In this document: positions 16,924-24,329 of the stretch, one piece after another
How positions within the stretch are numbered: the stretch's first letter is position 1
Layout of the letters: every line of letters begins with the position of its first letter
Source: Nitrospira tepida
GTDB lineage: Bacteria; Nitrospirota; Nitrospiria; Nitrospirales; Nitrospiraceae
Direction: 5' to 3'
NCBI RefSeq assembly: GCF_947241125.1
Contig: NZ_OX365700.1
Location: 496,001 to 560,000, forward strand
DNA: 64,000 nucleotides
Made by a program: the position numbers and the translations under genes
Notes under the pieces: model-generated
The model's database searches: none
Told to the model about the DNA's origin: nothing
Seen by the model: only the letters and a program-made list of their open reading frames with translations

Positions 16924-16953
16924 CCCGGTGCGCTCATGATGACGCGCACCGGG
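16924..16953 (-). terminator. Proximal hairpin after nxrB copy 2
   Basis: Perfect 10-bp stem CCCGGTGCGC/GCGCACCGGG with a 10-nt loop, 21 bp beyond the nxrB2 stop. No U-tract follows, so it may stabilise the 3' end rather than terminate. It is absent from copy 1. Confidence 0.55.
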
Positions 16954-16973
16954 AGACACACCACCGGGCCGTC

Positions 16974-18263
16974 TTACAACCAGGTGACCCGTTCTGCCGG
17001 TCGGACGTAGATCGGCTCCTCGACCTGGATCCGCGCCACTTCCTTCCCCGACTTGTTGAAGCCCAGCACGGTGTCGTTGTACATCTCGAACCGCTTCCCG
17101 TGGATCTGGGTCTCAAACACCTTCGGGCCCGGAATCACGTCGTACCGGAAGATGATCTGCTGGCTGGCCCGCCACAGTTGCAGCACCGCCAACAGCTCCC
17201 GGCTCGGCACCAGGTACTTCTCGATCGCATTGTCCACGCCCGGCCCGAACATCTGCCGGGCATAGCCCCGCGGGCTCCACCGCGGCGGGATGTAGAACCC
17301 GTTCGGCTCCGTTCCCCACTGCGGGTACAGGGGCAGCGCCACCTGCTCCACCCGAATGGCGAAGTACAGCGGGTGCCACCGGTCCTCGGCCCACAGCCCA
17401 TCCTCGCCGATCCGCACCAGCGACTGCATCCGGATCTTCCCGACGCAGGCCGCCATACAGCGCGTTTCCATCGGCTCGCCGCCCGTCAAGGGGTCCTTCC
17501 CCTCGATCCGCGGATAGCAGGCAATGCACTTCTCCGAGACCCGGGTCGTGCCCCGGTACATCGGCTTCTTGAACGGGCACTGCTCGACACACTTCTTGTA
17601 CCCGCGGCAGCGGTTCTGGTCGATCAGCACGATGCCGTCTTCCGGCCGCTTGTAGATGGCCTTCCGGGGACAGGCCGCGAGGCAGCCCGGGTACGTGCAG
17701 TGGTTGCAGATCCGCTGGAGATAGAAGAAGAACGTCTCATGCTCCGGCAGACTGCTGCCCGTCATGCGCCAGGGTTCATCTCGGGAGAAGCCGGTCTTGT
17801 CGATGCCTTCCACGAGGGCGCGCATCGAGGTAGCCGTGTCCTCGTAGATGTTGACGAACCGCCACTCCTGGTCCGTGGGGATGTAGCCGATCGCCGCCTG
17901 GCCGACCTTGGCCCCGGCGTCGAAGATGGTCATCCCCTCGAACACCCCGTAGGGGGCATGGTGCTTGCGGCCGACCCGCACGTTCCACACCTGCCCGCCC
18001 GGGTTCACTTGCTCGATCAACTGCGTGATCTTCACGTCGTAGAACTGGGGATACCCGCCGTAGGGCTTGGTCTCCACGTTGTTCCACCACATGTACTCCT
18101 GGCCCTTCGAGAAGAGCCAGGTGGACTTGTCGGCCATCGAACAGGTCTGGCACGCCAAGCACCGGTTGATGTTGAACACGAAGGCGAACTGCCACTTCGG
18201 ATGCCGCTCCTCGTAGGGATAGAGCATCTTGCGGCCCAGTTGCCAGTTATAGACTTCAGGCAT
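16974..18263 (-). CDS. nxrB: Nitrite oxidoreductase beta subunit (NxrB), copy 2
   Basis: 429 aa, with the same fourteen Fe-S cysteines as copy 1. The only protein difference seen is Arg166 in place of Lys166. Nucleotide differences are a handful of silent changes plus a short cluster around the residue-166 codon (near 17764-17780). It follows nxrA2 with the same 103-bp spacer and ribosome-binding site. The near identity shows recent duplication or ongoing gene conversion. Confidence 0.97.
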   Translation of the reverse strand: MPEVYNWQLGRKMLYPYEERHPKWQFAFVFNINRCLACQTCSMADKSTWLFSKGQEYMWWNNVETKPYGGYPQFYDVKITQLIEQVNPGGQVWNVRVGRKHHAPYGVFEGMTIFDAGAKVGQAAIGYIPTDQEWRFVNIYEDTATSMRALVEGIDKTGFSRDEPWRMTGSSLPEHETFFFYLQRICNHCTYPGCLAACPRKAIYKRPEDGIVLIDQNRCRGYKKCVEQCPFKKPMYRGTTRVSEKCIACYPRIEGKDPLTGGEPMETRCMAACVGKIRMQSLVRIGEDGLWAEDRWHPLYFAIRVEQVALPLYPQWGTEPNGFYIPPRWSPRGYARQMFGPGVDNAIEKYLVPSRELLAVLQLWRASQQIIFRYDVIPGPKVFETQIHGKRFEMYNDTVLGFNKSGKEVARIQVEEPIYVRPAERVTWL

Positions 18264-18279
18264 GGTTTCCTCCGTAATC

Positions 18280-18363
18280 CGTCATTCGTCATTAGTCATT
18301 CGTACGGTCCGTCCGAACACCTCATCACTCTTGCAAGTGACGAGTGACGGTTGACGAATGACG
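18280..18363. repeat. Inverted heptamer repeat in the nxrA-nxrB spacer, copy 2
   Basis: Same sequence as 9117-9200: 12-bp perfect arms (18280-18291 and 18352-18363) built of CGTCATT/TGACGAA units. It was duplicated with the operon. Confidence 0.75.
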
Positions 18364-18366
18364 CCA

Positions 18367-21300
18367 TTACACCTTGATCTTAATGTGCTCGCCCTTGAGC
18401 CACTTGATCATGAACTCGTTCTCCTGCCCGGGGGTAAAGCCGGTCCGGACCGGTTCCCACGGGCCGCGGGCGCCGATGCCGCCGTCTTCCGCCTTGGTGA
18501 TGCGGATCAGACATTCCTTCGGCACCGTGTTGACCGCGTGGTGGTCAATCTCGAAGCCCCACTTCATCTTGAGCCCGTTGGCATGTTTGCCGGGCAAGCT
18601 GTCGGTCTGGTGCATCGGCATCAACCAGCTCCGCGTAAAGGACTGTTGGGCCCCGTAGCGGAAGTTGGACTGATAGCCGGTGTCCAGGGCGATGGCGCGG
18701 CCGTCCGGCCGTGTCTCGTGCCCTTTGACCGATTTCGCCGTCGACACGTACGGGGCGTGCTTCGCCATCGTGACGTGATACGGATAGGAGGGATTGTACT
18801 TGGCCCGGATCATCAAGCGGGCGACCTTGTAGTAGGGATCGGAGGGTTTCCAGCCGCGGTAGGGCCGGTCCACCGGGTTCCCGTCCACGTAGACATAGTC
18901 ACCGTCGTTGATGCCCCGATCGCGCGCCGCCGCCGGGTTGATGTTCAACTGGTGCTCGCCGACGCCCGGCGTCCGCTTGTCCATCCGGTACGGATCGCCG
19001 AAGTTCGACTCGTAGATCTGCACCCAGTCGTTCACCGACCACTGGCTGTGCACCCGGTGCCGGGTCTTGGGGGTGACGCAGTAGAACTGATACCCCTTCT
19101 CCCACAACGGGTTCGAGTAGCGCTTGATCTCCGCCCAGGGCAGCTTCACGTTGCGCACCTGCTTGTCGTCATGGTGCTGCGCCGTGATGGGGATGCCGTA
19201 GTCATCCGGGCGGATGTAGGGGTTCGTGGAGCAGATGGCGTTGGGCAAGTACGGCGTCGCCTCCGGGCCTTCCCGGTGGACGATGAAGTTCTCGCCGTAT
19301 TCAATGGCCTCGGGCTCCGTCCGGTAGGATTCCAACCGGCCGGACCGGGTCCACATCGGCTTGCTCTCGTTGACTTCCTCCCACAGGGGATGCCGCGGAT
19401 AGGTCCGGACCATGACCATCCAGCCCTTCTCCGACTTCAAGAGCACGTCCGCCGAATAGCCGTAGAACGTGGAGGACGCATCGAGAACACGCTGCACATA
19501 CACGTCCACCCGGTTGTCGTAGACGAACTTGAAGACCTGCCGCATCAGTTGCTCGCCGGTGATGTCGGCGAGCTTGGTGGTAACCCCGGTGAAGGTATCG
19601 ATGTCGTTGCGGGTGTCGTAGAGCGGACGGATGCCGCCCTTCCACACCTGCACCCAGGGATTGGACACCGTGCCCGTCATTTCGGGATAGGTGAACTCCA
19701 TCCACGAATTGGAGGCGAAGGCCACGTCCGCATGGTTCACGTCCGAGGTCATCTCAATATCCTGGGTCACGATACATTCGATGTTCGGATCGACGTTCTT
19801 GACCATGTCGTAGTGGTGCTTGGAATTGTTTAACACGTTGACGTTGACCACCCAGCGGAGCTTGCTGGGGCTCGGCATATGGGTCTTGCCCGTGAACACC
19901 TTGCGCCCGTACTTGGGCGTGTTCACGATCAAGGCCGTGTCGCCGTGGTTCCAGTAGCCCACTTCCTCGCCGTAGTAGTAGCCCCGATACTTGACTTCCT
20001 TGCCGTGGATGCTGGGATCTGTGTTGGTGTGCCACGGATCTTCGCTCAAATACACGGCGGCGCCGGAGCCGGACCAGGGGGCCGCGTTCCAGATGCCGAC
20101 CTTGTAGTTGCCCGACCAGGTATGACAGCCGGCGCCGAACTTCCCGACGTTGCCGCCGAGGATCATCACCAACGCGGCACCCCGGCCCATCTGCGTCATG
20201 TGGAAGTAGTGGCAGACCCCCTCGCCGTTGTGGATGGCGGCGGGCTTGATGGTACCGGCGTCCCGCGCCCAGCGCACGATGAGGTCCTTGGGCGCCCGGT
20301 TGATCTGATGCACCGTGTCCAGGTCGTAGTCCTGCAAGTGCACCTGATAGAGCTGGTAGATCGGGGCCACGTCCACTTCCCGTCCGTTGAGCAGCTTGAC
20401 GCGGTAGGTGCCCGTCAAGGCCACATCCAGACCGCTGCTCAGGAAGTGCCAGCCCACCTGCTCCCGGTGAATCGGCACGGCCTGGTTCTTCGACAGATCC
20501 CAGACCATGCAAGCGCCCAGGCGTTGGATGTACTCGGGTTTCAGGCCCTGCACCCGGCCGCTATAGGCGTTGGAGAAGTCCGGGAATGCATAGTCCTTGA
20601 CCACGTCGCGGGGATCGAGGTACTGGAGCGTATCCGTCCGGACCAACAGCGGCATGTCCGTGTAGGCCTTCAGGAAGTCGGTGTCTTGGAAGTTCTCATC
20701 GAGGATGATCTTACAGGCCCCCAGGAAGAGGGCGTTGTCGGTCTCCGGCCGGACCGGAATCCAGTAGTCGGCCCGGGTGGCCGTCGGATTGTATTCCGGG
20801 GTGATCACGGCGATGCGAGCGCCGCGTTCGATTGACTCCAACTTCCAGTGCGCTTCCGGCATCTTGTTCTCGACGAAGTTCTTGCCCCAACTGGTGTTGA
20901 ACTTACAGAACCGCATGTCGGCCAAGTCCACGTCGCAGTTCTGAGTGCCGTTCCACCAAGGTTGGCTGGGGTCCTGGTCGCCGTGCCAGGTGTAGTTGTT
21001 CCAATAGCGGCCGCCCTGGGCTTGATCCGGGCTGACTTTCCGAATCCACGCGTCCAGCAACGGCAGCGTGTTGTTGTTGAACCGGGTGTTGCCGTGCTTG
21101 CCGATCAAGCCCAGGATCGGCATGCCGGCGCGGTGCTTGAAGCACCGGACGCCCGCGCCCTTCATCATCTCAATCATCTCGGGCGGATAGCCCTGCTCGC
21201 GCAACCGCCGGGCGCCGGCCTCGCCGCTGTAGCGCGTGGCGATGACGACCATCGCCTTGGCGACGTAGGTGAAGGCCGTGTCCCAGGAGACGCGCATCAT

Positions 21301-21804
21301 GTCGTCCAGGTAGCGGCTGTCGAATTTGTACTTGCTCTTGGTCTCCGGGGTGAGCTCCGGGGAGCCGGCATCCATCCATTCCTTCCAGCCCTTGCGCATC
21401 AGGGGGCCTTTCAAGCGATAGGGGCCGTAGACGCGGCGGTGGAAGGTGAAGCCCTTCAGGCACATGCGGGGGTTGTGGGCGAAGGTCCCGCGGTTGCCGT
21501 AGAGGTCTTCGTAGGTCTGGTGGTCGTAGTTCTGCTCGACGCGCATGACGACGCCGTTGCGGACGAAGGCGCGGATGCGGCAGCCGTGCGTGTCGTTGGG
21601 GGAACAGCACCAGGTGAAGGAGGAGTCATACCGGTACTGATCGTGGTAGACGCGCTCCCACGAGCGGTCCGGATAGTCGCCGAGGGGGTTGCCCACCTCG
21701 ATGACCGGCTGGAGGGCCGTCAGCGCCAGCGCGCGATCGGCGATCGCCGCGGCCGCCACCGTCCCCGCCGTGACCTTCAGAAATTGTCGTCGTGATAGAA
21801 ACAT
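18367..21804 (-). CDS. nxrA: Nitrite oxidoreductase alpha subunit (NxrA), copy 2
   Basis: 1145 aa. The ATG at 21804 was preferred over an in-frame GTG at 21813 because GAGGAGG sits 8 nt upstream of the ATG, as in copy 1, and would overlap the GTG. Tat signal (SRRQFLKV), cluster cysteines 66/67/75/115 and the presumed Mo-binding segment match copy 1. The 29 differences all lie between residues 295 and about 820; examples are Ser295 to Ala and the PKLRD segment to QLMRQ. The upstream DNA is unrelated to that of copy 1, so the two operons are probably driven by different promoters. Confidence 0.97.
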   Translation of the reverse strand: MFLSRRQFLKVTAGTVAAAAIADRALALTALQPVIEVGNPLGDYPDRSWERVYHDQYRYDSSFTWCCSPNDTHGCRIRAFVRNGVVMRVEQNYDHQTYEDLYGNRGTFAHNPRMCLKGFTFHRRVYGPYRLKGPLMRKGWKEWMDAGSPELTPETKSKYKFDSRYLDDMMRVSWDTAFTYVAKAMVVIATRYSGEAGARRLREQGYPPEMIEMMKGAGVRCFKHRAGMPILGLIGKHGNTRFNNNTLPLLDAWIRKVSPDQAQGGRYWNNYTWHGDQDPSQPWWNGTQNCDVDLADMRFCKFNTSWGKNFVENKMPEAHWKLESIERGARIAVITPEYNPTATRADYWIPVRPETDNALFLGACKIILDENFQDTDFLKAYTDMPLLVRTDTLQYLDPRDVVKDYAFPDFSNAYSGRVQGLKPEYIQRLGACMVWDLSKNQAVPIHREQVGWHFLSSGLDVALTGTYRVKLLNGREVDVAPIYQLYQVHLQDYDLDTVHQINRAPKDLIVRWARDAGTIKPAAIHNGEGVCHYFHMTQMGRGAALVMILGGNVGKFGAGCHTWSGNYKVGIWNAAPWSGSGAAVYLSEDPWHTNTDPSIHGKEVKYRGYYYGEEVGYWNHGDTALIVNTPKYGRKVFTGKTHMPSPSKLRWVVNVNVLNNSKHHYDMVKNVDPNIECIVTQDIEMTSDVNHADVAFASNSWMEFTYPEMTGTVSNPWVQVWKGGIRPLYDTRNDIDTFTGVTTKLADITGEQLMRQVFKFVYDNRVDVYVQRVLDASSTFYGYSADVLLKSEKGWMVMVRTYPRHPLWEEVNESKPMWTRSGRLESYRTEPEAIEYGENFIVHREGPEATPYLPNAICSTNPYIRPDDYGIPITAQHHDDKQVRNVKLPWAEIKRYSNPLWEKGYQFYCVTPKTRHRVHSQWSVNDWVQIYESNFGDPYRMDKRTPGVGEHQLNINPAAARDRGINDGDYVYVDGNPVDRPYRGWKPSDPYYKVARLMIRAKYNPSYPYHVTMAKHAPYVSTAKSVKGHETRPDGRAIALDTGYQSNFRYGAQQSFTRSWLMPMHQTDSLPGKHANGLKMKWGFEIDHHAVNTVPKECLIRITKAEDGGIGARGPWEPVRTGFTPGQENEFMIKWLKGEHIKIKV

Positions 21805-22513
21805 TGAGTGCACCTCCTCAAGTTGTGAGCTGACTTCTCAGCCTGACTGCACCAAATGACTCGCACCACCGAACTTCTTTTCCCACCTCCTTCCTTTGTG
21901 AAGCATTTCCTCCTTACCACTTGATGTGCCCTGTATTTCCGACCAGTAAGAGCATGTTTCGATAACAAGAAACACAAAAGACCCCCTCAAAACAGAGCGG
22001 TAAAAAGCAACTATCAAACCATGAGGGATGTATTTTTTTAACTTATGGAATTGATGAGAAAAAAATATTATTTCGACGGAGGGAAGGAAGAAATGAGGCA
22101 GAACGGACGTTACTTATCTGTAACGGTTTGCCATGTCGGTTTAAGGATATGCATAGAAAGGTCAATAAAAACAGAAAGGTGCGAGAGTTTATTATGCGTT
22201 ACCAGTTGGGCGGGTCTATCCAGCAAGGTAACGCTGCTGGGGAGCGGAGTGGCGCGGAAAAAAGGACTGAGCTATCCCGCATTATTCACGAGTTGCCATG
22301 AACGCCTGGCGTTCACCCGTGCATGATGAGCATGCGCGATCCGACGCATGCCGTGGCCCGGTTCACGTCGGGGAACATTGGTACCGCGAGTCCGCCACGA
22401 GTGTGATGTGGGCGCTTCCGGCACCCCGCATGGTGGCTGCGAGCACGCAAAGCAGAGTCGTGATGAGGAGGCGCCTCCGGGCCACGGCCGTTCACCATCT
22501 GGAGGAGGATGCC
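21805..22513. other. Upstream region of nxrA2 and flank of a degraded insertion sequence
   Basis: About 700 bp with no supported gene. 21950-22190 is clearly more AT-rich than the rest of the window (A- and T-runs near 22030-22075), as expected for a promoter/leader region or foreign DNA. From about 22260 the GC content rises again into the transposase remnant. An open frame at 22045-22326 has no ribosome-binding site or recognisable product. Confidence 0.5.
22299..22315. repeat. 17-bp palindrome near the transposase remnant
   Basis: TGAACGCC-T-GGCGTTCA, perfect 8-bp arms around one base. It may be an operator or part of the insertion-sequence end. Confidence 0.5.
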
Positions 22514-23550
22514 ATGGAGCGACGTATCGAGCGTGGTGCAGGCTTGGATGACCCCAAAGAGACGGTGGCGGGGTGTGTCCGCGTGCCAGGGCCGACGGGA
22601 GCGCGGGAGCAGCAGGGGCGCACGTTGGGCACAATGACGGCGGACCTGTTGGCCTTGCGCGATTGGCTGGCGGCCCACCAGGTCACCGACGTGGCCATGC
22701 GCAACGTCCCGGGGCGGAAGACCGATGGGCAGGACTGTGTCTGGATCGCGCAACTGCTGGAGCCTGGGCTGCTGCGGGGCAGCTTCGTGGCCCCCGGCAC
22801 CGATCCGGGAGTTACGGGACCTCACGCGGTATCGCGAGGGCCTGATCCAGGAGCGTGGCCGCGAGACGCAGCGGCTTGAGAAGGGGCGGGAGGAGGCGGG
22901 GGTGAAGCTGGCGTCGGTCGCCACGGATATCCTGGGGGCTCGGGCCGAGCGATGCTGGAGGCGCTCGTGCACGGGACCACCGATCCCGACACGCTGGCCG
23001 AGCTGGCCAAAAGCAGACTGCGTGCCAAGCTGCCGGCGTTGCGGGCGGCCTGGCCGGGCGCTTTCGGGGGCATCATGGGTTTCTGGTCAGCGAGCTCTTG
23101 GCGCCTCTGGATGACCTCGAAGAGGCGATCGCACGTTTGAGCCAGCAGATCGAGGAGCACCTCCGCCCTTCCGCGACCCTGGTCCAGCCGTTGGATGCGA
23201 TCCCGGGGGTGAACCAGCGCGCGATTGAAGGGATCATGGCCGAGATCGGCGTCGACCTGTCGCCGTTTCCCTCGGATTGGCATCTCAGCAGTTGGGCTGG
23301 GATCTGTCCTGGCCATCATGAGAGCGCAGGCAAGCGCCAGAGCGGCAAGACCCGTAAGGGCAACTGCTAGCTTCGGGCCGCGCTGATTGGAGCGGCCTTT
23401 GGGGCCATTCGGGGGAAAGACAGCCGGTTGGCCGCTCGCTATCGCCGCATCAGGCGGCATCGGGGACACAAGAACGCGGTGAAGGCCCAGGACCGGGTGC
23501 GGCGGAAATTCTGGCGCTTGCTGCATCGCCACAAGCCGCCGTCGTGGCCG
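22514..23550 (+). pseudogene. Broken IS110-family transposase
   Basis: Starts at ATG 22514 after GGAGGAGG. Fragments in three frames reconstruct an IS110-type DEDD transposase: an N-terminal region with AGLDDPKETVAGCVRVPGP, GRKTDGQDCVWIAQLLE, RELRDLTRYREGLIQER, the transposase_20 part DAIPGVNQRAIEGIMAEIG and WAGICPGHHESAGKRQSGKT. Frameshifts occur near 22800, 22940 and 23080. A TAG near 23369 replaces the expected Trp codon of the motif after KTRKGN. In addition, Val-Ala-Met is joined directly to RNVPGRKTD. In intact relatives a segment of roughly 25-30 residues containing the second catalytic acid (MESTGVYW) lies there, so an in-frame deletion removed it. It cannot be active. Confidence 0.88.
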
Positions 23551-23926
23551 CTGCCCGGGAGTTGGCTGGGTTTGTCTGGGCCATCGCCCAGCAATTCCCG
23601 GTGGCGCCACCCATCTGAGAGCGAGGACAGGCACTTGGAGCGTTCTGGTCCTGGAAGCGAGGCAACGGTATGGAGCATGCTCGTGGCTCCTCTGTGGCAT
23701 CCCAACATCCGTTGGCGATGACCCAGGACGCTAGATCGAGGCCGCTCCCGACGAATCACTATCATGCGTCCCTGTCCATCCCTGGATGGACAACACGCGA
23801 ATATCAGGTTGATTCACCGTCGCGCAACGCCTGGCTTCCAGGTCCTGGGCGCTCCAGGGATAGGCCGCCCAGACCGCACCGGCGGCGCCATGATCGAACA
23901 AGGAACTTGACACGCTCGTCCATATC
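23551..23926. other. Intergenic decay region
   Basis: Between the transposase remnant and the MITE-like element. Short frames only; no domain recognised on either strand. Confidence 0.5.
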
Positions 23927-24067
23927 AGGAGCCTGTCCGACATTGACCTTTCTACTGCGGCGAATGATGTACCGACATCTGCTTCGTTCTCGGCCCATAA
24001 AATCCGGGGCACCCATTGCTCCGGGACTGCAATGGGTCAAGCGAACGGCAATGTCGGACAGGCTCCT
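23927..24067. mobile_element. MITE-like element, 141 bp
   Basis: Perfect 19-bp terminal inverted repeats, AGGAGCCTGTCCGACATTG (23927-23945) and its complement (24049-24067), enclose about 100 bp of non-coding DNA. That interior contains a second perfect hairpin, ACCCATTGC/GCAATGGGT (24011-24037). No transposase is encoded. No clear target-site duplication could be assigned. It would be mobilised in trans by an element with the same ends. Confidence 0.75.
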
Positions 24068-24200
24068 ATGGCCACAGGAAAAGAAATGTGGGGGTGATTT
24101 GGGGTTTTCGATTAGGCCACATGTGTCCGGCCCGTGTCACGCCAAAGTTGACAGTCAGTAGTCAGGTCAGTAGAATTCGCTCTCCTCCAGATTCTAAAGA

Positions 24201-24275
24201 GCGGGAATAGCTCAGTGGTAGAGCATCGCCTTGCCAAGGCGAGGGTCGCGGGTTCAAATCCCGTTTCCCGCTCCA
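24201..24275 (+). tRNA. tRNA-Gly (anticodon GCC)
   Basis: Complete cloverleaf: acceptor GCGGGAA/TTCCCGC, D-arm AGCTCAGTGGTAGAGC, anticodon stem TCGCC/GGCGA with loop TTGCCAA (anticodon GCC at 24233-24235), T-arm GCGGGTTCAAATCCCGT, discriminator T and encoded CCA. It decodes GGC/GGU. It lies 130 bp from the MITE-like element and near the transposase remnant. Confidence 0.97.
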
Positions 24276-24329
24276 ATTTTTCAATCACTTCCGTTCTAAG
24301 GCCTTTTCTAATTTCCCTCCCCAGAGGCT

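Noticed and set aside
22045-22326. Possible 93-aa gene upstream of nxrA2
   Set aside because: No ribosome-binding site or domain; the frame runs from AT-rich DNA into the transposase flank.
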